From contig CM034242.1 of assembly GCA_019916065.1 (NCBI GenBank), forward strand, positions 14,260,823 through 14,324,822: 64,000 nucleotides of DNA. The letters run 5' to 3'. Position 1 is the first letter of the stretch. The number at the start of each line of letters is the position of its first letter. The notes below the pieces were generated by a model. It ran no database searches. It was not told the origin of the DNA and worked only from the letters and a program-made list of their open reading frames with translations. This document shows, piece by piece, positions 38,226 to 51,100 of the stretch. Made by a program: the position numbers and the translations under genes. Origin of the DNA: Vitellaria paradoxa. Lineage: Eukaryota > Streptophyta > Magnoliopsida > Ericales > Sapotaceae.

Positions 38226-38411
38226 AAAGAAACTCACCTTTAAATTTATATATATATACATACACACACACTTGTATTAAACAATAATAATTTCATCAAA
38301 ACTCAGTTATATCCCATCAAAACTCAACAACTTAAATGTATATATATACATCTGTTATGCAGTAATACGATTCAGAATGAAAGTATAGAAGTACTTTATC
38401 TTAATAATGAT
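38226..38411. other. AT-rich spacer
   Basis: TA-rich microsatellite text only. Confidence 0.4.
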
Positions 38412-38856
38412 CAGTGGTGAATTTAGCATGGGATGAGGGGAGGTAGCTCTTCACTGGTTTAATTTTTTATAAATTTTTTACTTTCAATATATATAATATA
38501 TAAATTGTTCCACTGAATCCAAAATTTATCTTTTTAAATAGATTTAACAATTTGTTTGTATTGTCAACTCAATTAAAATTTGTCACTCTTAACTCAAAAG
38601 TTGTTAAAAATTACCAACAATTTTATCAAACATTCAAAAAGTATAAAAAATTATTAAAAATTATTAAAAATTACTATTTGTTCCACTAAATGTACCAAAA
38701 ATTACAATTAATAACTTTTAACAAAAAATATTAAAATTTGCTAAAATTTAAACTTTTAAACAATACTTAAGGTTTGTCATTTAAAAATTTGTAATATTTA
38801 TTTTTATTTAATTTTACCGATACTCAACAAAATTTCTGAATCCGCTCATAGTGGTG
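38412..38856. mobile_element. Possible hAT-like element (CAGTGGTGAATT termini)
   Basis: CAGTGGTGAATTTAGCATGG on the left and, reverse-complemented on the right, CACTATGAGCGGATTCAG are similar termini, of the same style as 4390-5274. No TSD. A second right-type end occurs near 39125-39138. Confidence 0.35.
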
Positions 38857-39420
38857 GTCCATTCAATATAACCATTTAAAAGGTTTGGTAGACCAAAACA
38901 ATACAGGAAGTTTTTGAAAAGAGTAAAGAATGTTTCTACTAAGAAAGAAGAGAGAGATAATAGGGAAGGTGGAGAGTTTTGTTAAAAAAAAAAAAAACTT
39001 TTAATCTTCTAAAAACAAATTAGGATAGTGGGGTAAAAAAAAAATAGTAATGACAAATTAAAAAATATATATAATTGATTTTTTTTAAATTGAGTAGGGG
39101 TAGTTGCTTCTATTCAATCATACCCATCTTCACCACTGCCCTGGGTAACAGTACCCATATGGTATAAATATGTTTTATACCAATGACGGCACTCAAAATA
39201 ATAATAATAATGATAATAATAAGAAGAAGGTATTTGTTAACATGTGTCATATATTAAGAACTAATAAAAACAAGTCACATAATAATATTTCGCACTTTTT
39301 TAATACACAACTCTATCAAAGTGTAATATATTATTATGTATCATATAATTATTAGTCCTTGATAAGTACTTTCGGAACATCAGCTAACAAAATCATAACA
39401 ACAATAACAACAACAACAAC

Positions 39421-39457
<37 letters not shown>

Positions 39458-39942
39458 GTCACATGCAAGTTGATGAAACATTCGTCTTCTTTCATTGTGC
39501 GTTTGGGATAAAGGGAGGAAAAATGTCTCTCTCCCCTTCTCTTTTTTTCTCTTATATAGTTTTTTTTATTAAATTTTGATTTTTTGTTTAGTATTTTTGA
39601 AGTATATTATTCAAATTTCTTTATAAATATAGAATTTCATGTACTGGTAAAAAAAAGTTGATTTTTTCTAATAAATTATTTATTTTTACTTGTACGAGAA
39701 TTTATTTATTTTTTAACATTTATTTAAATTACATGTTTAAAAAAACTAAAAAATCAAAAAATAAATTACCAAAAAGTCACGTAAAATAAAAAATAATCTG
39801 AAATTTTCAAACTGACATAATACTGTAAAGGTCCTTGTTAAAAGAACACGTGGGTAATATTTTGTGAAAAGGTAATTTGACTTTTTAATTTTGTAACCAG
39901 TTTTTTTTTCTATGTACTTTTATAATCCATAATTAGTTATAT
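38857..39942. other. AT-rich DNA with a trinucleotide microsatellite
   Basis: 39396-39450 is (AAC)n passing into (AAT)n. No gene. Confidence 0.5.
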
Positions 39943-40099
39943 GGGCTCGTTTGGAGCCATAAAAAAAAATCAAAAAACTTAAAAAAACTTCAAAAGTTTT
40001 CAAATCTCTCTAATTACATTTTGTCACTTATCATTTTTACATCACATCAATCTCATTCATTGGTTTTTTTTTATTTTTTTTTGGACTCCAAATGCCCCC
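39943..40099. mobile_element. Small MITE, 157 bp
   Basis: Left GGGCTCGTTTGGAGCC and right (reverse complement) GGGGGCATTTGGAGTCC. ATAT on both sides (39939-39942 and 40100-40103). Confidence 0.6.
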
Positions 40100-40104
40100 A
40101 TATT

Positions 40105-40464
40105 GGCCTCGTTTAAAGTAAGAAAAATAAGATAAATTGAGATAAAATGTGATTTGGGGTTAATTTTGGCGCCGTTTTTTCTTGGAAAGTCACAAACCGT
40201 GGGAACGATTTTCCAAATTCGTTCCCACGAATTCAAAAAATTCACAAAAAATAGCAACAATTGTACTCGTTTGAAAGCTTTCGACACGAAAAATATGATT
40301 GTATAAAAAATTTACACATTTGGTTAACCTATTTTCAGATTTTTTTATTTTTTAGCATAATATTGGAATTTTTTGAAATTAGTGATAGCGGAAAAATTAG
40401 AAATAAAGGGGTTGTTAGAGATTTATAAAATTTTTTAGAGTTTTATTTTATGCTGAATGGGGCC
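40105..40464. mobile_element. MITE, 360 bp, with internal palindrome
   Basis: Left GGCCTCGTTTAAAGTAAG and right (reverse complement) GGCCCCATTCAGCATAAA. TSD ATT at 40102-40104 and 40465-40467. The centre near 40197-40231 pairs CGTGGGAACGA with TCGTTCCCACG. Confidence 0.6.
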
Positions 40465-41920
40465 ATTGTGGGACAAAATTAGGATAGTTATAGAGATTTC
40501 GAGTAACACGTAATTAACAAAAGCTGATGCCAACCCTCCACAGAAAAATGTTTCCCCTCTCTGGCTTTTTTTTTTTCCGTTTCTTATTTTTTATTTATTT
40601 TGTTTGTTTTTTTAAAAAATACGGAACGCATAATATTAAACAATTAGTTAAACAATGAAGTGAAAAAAAATAAATAAACATAGAAATTTTAACGTGAAAA
40701 CTCAAATCGAGAAAAATTATAAATTTCTTTTACTATATAAATCAGATTACAAATTACAAGTATAAAGTTACCTAATCAACACCCTCGATCCCTTATGTTA
40801 AAGTTTTGCTTGTATCCAAATGATAAACCCTCACTAACAAAAGACCATTCTCAACCCCTGAAGATTATGAACACAGATGTGTGAAATTTTAGTTAAGTGA
40901 AGAAAAGAGAACTTGAAATAATGTCGTAGACTTGTATTCTCGTTCTCTCTATGGTCACAAACCCTAGGAGAATGTTTCAATATATAACGCACTCCATCAA
41001 TCCAATCCAATATAGGATTATATAGTTTCCTATTTCTAAAATCATTTTAGGAAACTTTTTAACCTCTTGAACATTAGAAACATTCCAAAAATCTTTAAAC
41101 CTATACCTTTAGCACCTTAGCCAAATACCTAAAAGTATAAGCTTAAAATCATTATTTTATTCACTAATTTACTAATTACAAAATAAATCTAACAGTTTCA
41201 ATGTCATTTAGATAACAAAAAAACATTGATTTATTGATTTTATATAAGAGTAGAAACGAACTGAATCAAGTAAAGGTTTAACTTATTCAAATTCGACTTG
41301 AACTATTTACATCGAACTCGCTCGAGTTCAGTTTAAACTTTTATATAGGCTCGAAATCGGTTCGCGAATAATTTAATTAAACTAAAACGATGTCGTTTTG
41401 GTCTAATATATTATTAAAAATATAATAAAATATTATTAAAATATATATATTATTTTATCGATCCGATTCGTGAGCTTTTGAGCCAAGTTTTTCAAGATTC
41501 AAGCTAGAGCTCGAATGTAAACAAGGCACAACTCAAGCTTCATTCTAGCTCATTTTAGTCACAAACCAAGCTCAAACTGAACTTTTTTTTCAAGTCGAGC
41601 TCGAATAGCACATGAATAGCTCAATTTATTTTTAGCCTTAGTTTTATGTATTATATTTTCACTTAATATCAAAAATAATTTATCAATATAATTTAAACAT
41701 AATATGGTATGATAAAATAGTGCATGAGCTTGTGTGAAAAAAGTTGAGTGAGTGTACGAATGGTTTATGTGCATACGCCCCAATCCCTACTCCTTTGTGC
41801 ACGAGGTATAGCTTCGTGTTCGCATGATCCTAACTCATGCTTCTTGTGCACACCAGCTTCAATTCGGTACTCCTGGGTAGTTAGTGTTCCTCTCATGTGC
41901 AAGGAGCCTTTTCTCCTGTG
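40465..41920. other. Intergenic DNA with transposon-like fragments
   Basis: 40680-41200 resembles LTR text (GTGAAAACTCAAATCGAG), without boundaries. 41240-41625 carries inverted GAGCTCGAA-type motifs common in small plant DNA elements. No gene is seen. Confidence 0.35.
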
Positions 41921-42011
41921 CACTTGTAAGAGGCAGCCTTTGCAGAATTTGCTATAAATTATCAAATAATGATGTATAAATTTACATTGAAATGACGATT
42001 ATGAGCATATA

Positions 42012-42057
<46 letters not shown>

Positions 42058-42541
42058 ATGATGTGATGAAAATGAAATGGAATTAGAGAACAAATATTGA
42101 TTTTGCTTTTGATGATTGGTTTTATGAGTTTTATAGGTACTATAAAATAAAAAGTATACGTATCCATAGATTGAGAGTACTTAGATTGCATAGAGGTTGC
42201 TTATCGTATCCAGTGGGCCAGTAACGCACGAAATAACGTAAACACTTGAGGATGATGTATTGTTTTCCTATGTATAATCTAGGGATGCAGATGCCTAAAG
42301 GTGGCATAAGTGTTTCTTTGGTTATACTGATGGATGCAGATGTTTAAGTGTGATAAGTTACCTAGGCTCAAGCCTTGGATGCAGACACTTGTAGAAGGTG
42401 TATTTGTGCTAGTACTGCGATCATGATTCAATCTTGCAAAGTACTTATTCCACTTGTAAGAGGCAGCCTTTGCAGAATTTGCTATAGATTATCAAATAAT
42501 GATGTATAAATTTACATTGAAATGACGATTATGAGCATATA

Positions 42542-42573
<32 letters not shown>

Positions 42574-43064
42574 CAATGAGTGATAAAAATGAAATGGAAT
42601 TAGAGAACAAATATTGATTTTGCTTTTGATGATTAGTTTTATGAGTTTTATAGGTACTATAAAATAAAAAGTATACGTACCCATAGATTGAGAGTACTTA
42701 GATTGCATAGAGGTTGCTTATCGTATCCAGTGGGCCAGTAACGCACGAAATAACGTAAACACTTGAGGATGATGTATTGTTTTCCTATGTATAATCTAGG
42801 GATGCAGATGCCTAAAGGTGGCATAAGTGTTTCTCTGGTTATACTGATGGATGCAGATGTTTAAGTGTGATAAGTTACCTAGGCTCAGGCCTTGGATGCA
42901 GACACTTGTAGAAGGTGTATTTGTGCTAGTACTGCGATCATGGTTCTATCTTGCAAAGTACTTATTCCACTTGTAAGAGGCAGCCTTTGCAGAATTTGCT
43001 ATAGATTATCAAATAATGATGTATAAATTTACATTGAAATGACGATTATGAGCATATATTGTTT

Positions 43065-43107
<43 letters not shown>

Positions 43108-43502
43108 CAATGATGTGATGAAAATGAAATGGAATTAGAGAACAAATATTGATTTTGCTTTTGATGATTGGTTTTATGAGTTTTATAGGTACTATAAAAT
43201 AAAAAGTATACGTATCCATAGATTGAGAGTACTTAGATTGCATAGAGGTTGCTTATCGTATCCAGTGGGCCAGTAACGCACGAAATAACGTAAACACTTG
43301 AGGATGATGTATTGTTTTCCTATGTATAATCTAGGGATGCAGATGCCTAAAGGTGGCATAAGTGTTTCTCTGGTTATACTGATAGATGCAGATGTTTAAG
43401 TGTGATAAGTTACCTAGGCTCAGGCCTTGGATGCAGACACTTGTAGAAGGTGTATTTCTGCTAGTACTGCGATCATGGTTCAATCTTGCAAAGTACTTAT
43501 TC
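41921..43502. repeat. Tandem array, three units of about 517-535 bp
   Basis: Units start at CACTTGTAAGAGGCAGCC near 41921, 42451 and 42968; the array ends at 43502. They look near-identical outside a (TA)n run, whose length explains most of the unit-length difference (42020-42056, 42550-42574, 43074-43106). Each unit also holds three sub-repeats around GGATGCAGA. No convincing protein. Low divergence implies recent expansion or gene conversion. Confidence 0.95.
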
Positions 43503-43591
43503 CACGTGTGTGTATTCAGTGATATGATTATAAAATGTAGAAATGAGATTACAATAGATAAATTGATGTACATACCTGATATGACAAAAAC

Positions 43592-43759
43592 CTATATGAT
43601 GCACAATTGTCGTATGTTAGGTCATGATGTTGTGTATACTTATATATTTGTACAATGAATATAAGTAGACATGTGCTATATGATGCACAATTGTCGTATG
43701 TTAGGTCATGATGTTGTGTATACTTATATTTGTACAATGAATATAAGTAGACACGTGCT
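43592..43759. repeat. Tandem duplication, two units of 84 bp
   Basis: Starting at CTATATGATGCACAATTGTC near 43592 and 43676, two near-identical units end in TAAGTAGACATGTGCT and TAAGTAGACACGTGCT. Confidence 0.9.
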
Positions 43760-44208
43760 CACTTTCTTTACCCATCTTATTCCAAGTGTGAGCCTGACAC
43801 TTACATAGGATTTTAGGTCAAGACTAGTAATGTTTATTTTATTATATCTAGATTGTATTTTGTATACACTATATTCTTTTGATCTCTGATAAGATATTTT
43901 GTATAAAATTATTATGTTAATATTCAACTGGTTTGTGAAGACCAATTGAACCTGTAATGTATTTATGGGGAGCATGGCTGCCCAATCATAGACTGGGCCT
44001 TTATTATATATACATAATATCCACATATTATTGCACAGCCCTGATCTTTGATTTGGTACGATGTTTTGTAATTAGTTGTGGATTATTCATTCGTGTCTTG
44101 GGTCTATGGAATCAGAAACATGACACATTAGCTCTATCATATTCTTTTATCTTAATTGCATCTATTTTTAAGAGATTGTATATCCATTTTTTATACCTCA
44201 GTGAGTTT
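43760..44208. other. Spacer between tandem repeats and an LTR-like sequence
   Basis: No gene. It could be the 3' untranslated part of the putative LTR element to the right. Confidence 0.3.
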
Positions 44209-46070
44209 GTCACGCCCCCTAACCTCATAGTTCAAGGATGGACGATATGAGAATATAGGAACTAAATAAATAAACAAAAATATGGTTCAAGATCAAGTCA
44301 TAATATGATAGTCAAAGTATCTAACATCGTCATTCCCATATAAATAAATAAAAATGATATCATAATAATAAAATCTAACATCACACCTTGGTGACACAAT
44401 TCAAAACATTATTGTCATAATACAATCTTAGAAATATAAATAAATCTGGGACCTATATCTTGGGTTGCGCAAATAAAACTATAATAATCTAATAATAAAA
44501 TGGAATAAAGTGCTAAGTCAATTCATCAGTCTCTGCTAAACTCTATATAGCTACTCTCTGGCCTCGTGATATCACTATAATAAGGATGGAATTAGCACAT
44601 GCCCAGTTGGTAGGAGCGTGCAAGTGTGCATAGAGAACAATAGTTAAATATCTAACATGACTCGCATCAATTTCCACAAAATATAATATGATAATAAGTG
44701 CAATGCAATGGTCAATATATTCTCTAATCGCCATCTATCCCCAACCTTATCTTGAGATAGGTGACACTTAGTGAAGCACATAAGATTATCAACTACACCG
44801 TTTACGCTTACTGCGAACGTGTATCTCAATACATCATGAGTGAGAAATCAAGTTACACCCCCACAGGTGTAAGAATCAGAAGAATTGAGTTACACTCCCT
44901 AGCCTTTCTGCTAAAGAACCAAATTACACTCTTAGTCAGGCATCTGTTTGGTTCAAGCACTGACTGTAGTCTGGAGAAAATCTCATAATATATTATCTCA
45001 AAATTAACGTCCCAACTCTAATAACCAATCTCAAGTCATATATATCGACTAGGAATCATTTAGTATTTTCAAAATCTCATATTTTTATTTTTCTCAAAAT
45101 CAAGAATCTCTTACATGACTCGTGCCCTCGACACGTCAATAATATAAATATAGTACTCTCGGCCAATCATCAATCACAATATTAAACTAGATGACAACCC
45201 TAACTCCATGCACATAATATGCTCAATTATTTAAATAAATATCATCTTAATATAATATGCATGCCCATAAGACTTAATGATGATTTGGATTCATTTAATC
45301 TTTAAAAATCAATAAACAATGGGTTCAGGTACAAACCAGGTTTTTAAAACTCAAAAATCAGCTTTTAGGAAAAATCTGCGAGTCCAGTCTAGGCACCATC
45401 TTGATGCCGTTTGGATGCCAATGGGTGCGTCACCCATCACGAGATCGTCTTGACACTATCAGGATGGTAATGCCCAGAGCCCAAATTCTGGGTTTTAGCC
45501 AAAAACACCCCAAATCGCCCTTTCGAGTGACAATCTCATCAATCAATCATATTTAAACATCTCACTAACATGTTTTTATGAAATCAAATTCAACAATAAC
45601 TCAAAGGATTTAAGATTCAACATAAATATGCATATATATCACATAACTATATATACATATATACATCAACACAAATCATTCAATATTTAACCAAATCGAT
45701 CATACAATATACCAAAATCATGCTAATAACACATAGAACACTATATAAGTCCTACCTATCTTAGATCCAAAGAAAGAAGAAAAATAGAGAAAACCAAATT
45801 AGGCTTCCAAGCTTTTGAAGCCTATTTGTCTTATCTCGAGCCAAATCTCCAAAAAGTGCTATCACCACAGTATTCATGACGTCGAATACTTCTCCAATCT
45901 AGCTAGTTTTCTCGTCGAACCTTACTTTCTTTCTCTTCTTCTCTCTCTTTCTCCTTCTCATGTCTACATTGTGAACCAAAGAAAGAAAAGGAAAAAAAAA
46001 GAAAGAATAAGGGAGAAAAGAAAAAAAAAAAAGAAAAAGAAAAGGGGGTTAGGCTTACGGGCCAGATTGA
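44209..46070 (+). mobile_element. Putative gypsy-type LTR remnant
   Basis: Begins TGTCACGCCCCCTAACCTC, a start seen in many plant Ty3/gypsy LTRs, and continues with gene-free text to a purine-rich A/G run and ACGGGCCAGATTGAG near 46070. No second LTR, no TSD and no pol were found, so both the class and the right boundary are uncertain. Confidence 0.35.
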
Positions 46071-46622
46071 GTCCTGTTTATATATATTCTTTTGAAACAC
46101 TATAGCCTAGCTAGGGGTAACAAGTCTTTATATATTTGTCTTCTAATTATTTTGTTTGACTCTGTTAGATTGTATGACTAATTGGACACACTATATTTGT
46201 TATCTGAATGTTTACACGTTACCTCGCGCTTCAAGTATCAGAATTCAAACCATGATAAAACTTGAGCATATGTTCAAACTTGATAAGAATTTCAAACCAA
46301 ATTTAAATAATCTATTGTTCGGTTCAGCTCGTTCGTAATCCTATACAATGGCTAAATTTTACAGAAAGTGTGTAAAAGAGAAAAAAAATGGAGAAAGTTC
46401 AGGTCATTGAAGAGGAAGAATAAATTTTGAAAGCCATTAAAATTGGTTATAAACTCAGCCTTTTTCATCTACGACTTACAGTGGTTCATTGATTAACAGC
46501 AACAAAGGGAAGCAAGACAATTACATGACTCCACATCACCAAATTGATCAAGAGTTCAAATTGCTTTTATGTTGTATTTGAATTAAAGATTTGTCAAGAA
46601 AAAAAAATATAAGATTAAAGAT
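46071..46622. other. Intergenic DNA
   Basis: No gene seen. The right edge carries the TSD of the next element. Confidence 0.4.
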
Positions 46623-47320
46623 TAAGATGGTAACAAAGCTGATCAAAAGTAAATATGGTAATATTTAAATCTGAACTCCCAACTATCTGTCTACCTCCGA
46701 ATCTGTCCCAAACTCCAAATAGATGTTTTTGGACCTCTATCTCTCCTTCAAACAGAGAACGGATATCTGTGAATATCCAAAAATCCGAATCCTTCGCTTG
46801 CCTCTGAATTCGCCCCTAAGTTGCTATATAAGTTGATTGCATACATAACCTATTACTACCAAATAATTTATCTTCAAAAGCAAAATAATATATAAACATC
46901 ATTACAATAAAAATTACTCGAGTACTATATAAACATCTCCAAAACCAACATTTCACTAAAGTGTCATTTCACTAATAGATACATAATAAAGATAAATAAT
47001 TCTAAAGTACTAATATTGTCTCAATTCAAAGTAATAAATATAAAATACAATGGCCTATAACATAATTATTAATCTCAATTTCATAAATCTCCAAAAAGCA
47101 TCCATGGAAATTCGGAGTTGTTTGGGTCTATTCAGATATTTTTCAAGGTAGATTCCGATTGAATATCATATTCGAGGCGGAAACAATCTTATCCGTATGT
47201 CCAATCAATCCAATTTTTTTTTAAATCCAAATTCGATCCGATTTTCGAAAAAAAAATTTAATCCCACATTCATTAAACTCAGGTAACTTTGAATTGGATT
47301 AGTTAAAATGACCATCACTA
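46623..47320. mobile_element. hAT-like non-autonomous element, 698 bp, perfect 8-bp TSD
   Basis: TAAGATGGTAAC on the left faces reverse-complemented TAGTGATGGTCAT on the right. TTAAAGAT stands immediately outside both ends (46615-46622 and 47321-47328), an exact 8-bp target duplication as for hAT transposons. The interior is diverged from but collinear with 13041-14221. Confidence 0.85.
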
Positions 47321-47328
47321 TTAAAGAT

Positions 47329-47744
47329 TTGTTAAGAAGAAAAGAAAAGGTTAAATATTCAAAAAAATCACATATTTGTTTATGATAAAAAATGAAAAAA
47401 TACTAATAAATTTTAGAAAATTAAAAAAGATTAAATTAAAAAATAATTAATTAACAAAACCTTCTACTTTATTATATTTTTAAATTCTTTTAAACAAAGA
47501 TATCTATTTGAGATTTTATGTTTAATTCCCAATTTTCCTCGGATGTTTTTTTTTTTTTTTTTCCATTATTTTCTTTTCCGTCGTCAAGTCCTAACTCGAA
47601 GTACAACCTCAACGGTTTCTCCAATGTTGCAGATTTTGGAAGCACGTTGCTAATCTGGTAAAGTGGTAATTGATCTGTCCAAACACTCTTGGAGACTTAC
47701 CCTTGCAAGGGTGAATAAGAAAGCTGATATTTTGCACCTACCGG

Positions 47745-47782
<38 letters not shown>

Positions 47783-47949
47783 ATTTTGTAGCCTGATGGA
47801 ATGGCCTCTGGCCCAAATAAATACGTAAATTTCAGTATCAATCAAATTTAATATGATTATTAGTTAAGCTCAATAACTTTAAAAAAATCTGATAATACAA
47901 TCAACTCACTTTTATTTGAAAAGGACAATAATGAAAAAATTAGGCTAAG
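47329..47949. other. Downstream flank of the V-ATPase gene with a GA microsatellite
   Basis: (AG)n at about 47751-47778. No gene. Confidence 0.5.
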
Positions 47950-48194
47950 CAAGAACCACAAATAAATTATTCAGACAATGGGTGTCCTGGCGTATACCGC
48001 GGCAAAATGAGCAACAAAGCTAAAAGCAGCTTCTGTCAATACAAGCAAATAAAGATTTCCATACAGAAAATTGGAAGTTCCAAAAACAAGCAAATAGTCA
48101 GATAACAGTATGAACCGCCAAGAACCAATATATTGTCTGCTCTGGAGAACTTGGACAAACGGATTAAGATAAATACAAGATACACAACCCAACA

Positions 48195-51100
48195 TCAGGC
48201 AGTGACTTGGCCAAAAAGCCGCTTACGGATCTGCAATAAGAGGAAACAAAAATATGGTCAAACCGCGTGCATGCATCCCACAAATCAATATTACATTGAC
48301 TCGCGTGGGTATCCGGTGCAGATGTGCGTCGACTATCGGATTCTTCTATGTTCAAGAACATTAGGCCACTAACCAAACCAAACCAAGTCAAGCCTCTTTC
48401 CCACTAGTGGGATCGGTTATATGAATTTGTCGACGCCAATTAAATCTGTTTAGGGCCACATCAGCCACTGCTAATTCATATTTTTTTAATACCCTTCTTT
48501 TAGCAAAATAACATATGGGAATTCTGTGTATTATCATGTAACTCAATCACCATAGTTATTGGCTGCACTTGCTACTAGCCATATCAGAAACATCTCCTGT
48601 CCTTAAACTTACCCTGGGGTTGAGTGTGCAGATTAAGCAGTGGAGTCCAATAACACAGGCAGTGCGTCATAAATAATTAGCAGTCACTAGTTAATGGGTT
48701 TCTGTGTTTAGGGTACTTCTATAAAGCCTAAGTGACAAATAAAAAGAACACGAACAAATTAAAAAAGAAAAACATAAGGCACGTGCAACGTTACATCAAA
48801 TTCTGGATGTGTTACGTGCAGGTGTTGATTACTAGTCACTAGTTAATGGGTTTGTGTGTTTATAGGGCAGTTACATAAAGCCTAAGTGACAAATAAAAAG
48901 AACACGAACAATTTAAAAAAAAAAAATTGAATGAATGTGTAATAACCTGAATTTTTTTTCTCTCTAAATTAATTTGCTTAAGTGGTAGTGATATTTATTA
49001 TAGTAAAAATCTAGAAAATTGAGGATTTGAAAATTTTTGGAATGATAAAAGTTAAGAAAAATTTTCGAATTTAATTTCACCCTATGTGAGAGTTTAATGT
49101 AAAATTTCTAAACTTTTATCCAAACAATTCCTAACCCAATTACCTATTTGGTTTAACCCAAGCCCATTAACCCATGGGTCAACCCTTTCTTTGACTCACC
49201 ACAACTCACTTCAACTCACTTTATCACTCACTGAATTGACTCATGAATAGTAGCTCTAAATCATTTCCGATAAACTTCATTTTCCATCCATCATTTCTTC
49301 CATACATTTCTCACAATCTCTCAAATTATTTAGTTTATTAGTCAAAAAGAAGACCCTACATTGATGACTTTAAACCATTTCTTTCAAATTATTTAGCAAG
49401 TATGATTTAAAGACTTAAAGCATCTTTTAAATAATTTGTTTAATTAGTCAAAAAGTAACATGATTCTCGGATCATGTCACCCCTCTCCATCCATCCTCCA
49501 ATACCTCTATTAAATTATGTGGTTAGATAGTCAAAAAAGCAAAGCATGATTCTTGGATCATGCTACCTATTGTGATCCTACCTTAGTGACTTTGAAGCAT
49601 GGGAAGTGAAGATTATTTTCTCCACCGATACTTTCTCTACACTCCCATTACTTCTTATAAATTTGTGTGCCTTCAAAGAGAAAAAAAAAATATATATAAT
49701 ATATATAAACCTGTATCGCTATGAATTTGATCTTGAGACCTTGAATATCTAATCTGAAATCCCCACCACTGCGACACTGATTTATTGTGATACCATATCA
49801 ACATTAAACTATTTTACGTGTAAGTAAAATAGTAGTTACAGTGACGGTTTCATCGAATTGTTGTAAGTATAATTTACATTATTCAGTTGGGATCTATTGA
49901 ATTAATTGTTGCATGAATAGTATGCCACCTAATTACATTCGTTGTATTGGGTCATCTAATACAGTATAGCATTACAACTACTGCATATAAGCACCTAGGA
50001 GATTCTGATTACTGGGCTTTAGTAGCTTACCCTTTTGTGGGAATATTTTTTTTTTTTTTTTTTTTTATCTTTGAAGGCATACAAATTTATAAGAAGTCAT
50101 GGGAGTGTAGAAAAAGTATCGTGGAGAAAATAAACTCTACTTCCCATGACTTCTTATAAATTGTGTGCCTTCAAAGAAAATATATATATATATATATATG
50201 AAACCTGTATCGCTATGGGATTTGACCCTCAGACCTTGAAGATCTGAATCTGAAATCCCCACCACTGCGACACTGATTTCATTGTGATACGCATATCATC
50301 ATTAAACTATTTTACGTGTAAGTAAAATAGTAATTACAGTGACGGTTTCATCGAATTGTTGTAAATATAATTTACATTATTCAGTTGGGATCTATTGAAT
50401 TAATTGTTGCATGAACAGTATGTCGCCTAATCACATTCGTTGTATTGGGTCACCTAATACAGTATAACATTACAACCACTGCATATAAACACCTAGAAGA
50501 TTCTGATTACTGGGTTTTAGTAGCTTACCCCTTTGTGAGAATATATTTTTTTTTTTTTATCTTTAAAGGCACACAAATTTATAAGAAGTCATGGGAGTGT
50601 AGAGAAAGTATCGGTGGAGAAAATAAACTCCACTTCACATGACTTCTTATAAATTTGTGTGCCTTCAAAGAGAAAAAAAAAATATATATATATATATGAA
50701 ACATGTATCGCTATGGGATTTGACCCTGAGACCTTGAAGATCTGAATCTGAAATCCCCACCAATGCGACACTGATTTCATTGTGATACACATATCAACAT
50801 TAAACTATTTTACGTGTAAGTAAAATAGTAGTTATAGTGACGGTTTCATCGAACTGTTGTAAGTATAATTTATATTATTCAGTTAGGATATATTGAATTA
50901 ATTGTTGCATGAACAGTATGCTACCTAATCACATTTGCTGTATTAGATCACTTAATACAGTATAGCATTACAACCACTGCATATAAGACCTTGGAGATTC
51001 TGATTATTGGGCTTTAGTAGCTTACCCCTTTGTGGGAATATTTTTTTTTTTTTATCTTTGAATGCACATAAATTTATAAGAAGTCATGAGAGTGTAGAGA

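Noticed and set aside
41982..43243. Repeated ORF (about 65-69 codons) in each 530-bp unit as a conserved small protein
   Set aside because: The C-terminus is translated TA microsatellite, and the apparent conservation simply follows from tandem DNA copies.
41921..43502. CRISPR-like or satellite array
   Set aside because: Units are about 530 bp with no spacer structure, in a plant nuclear context. Only three copies, so not called a satellite.
47971..48195. 75-codon minus-strand ORF as a separate gene
   Set aside because: It starts out of frame over the last VHA-E exon and runs through what should be its 3' UTR. The hydrophobic text is from AT-rich DNA.
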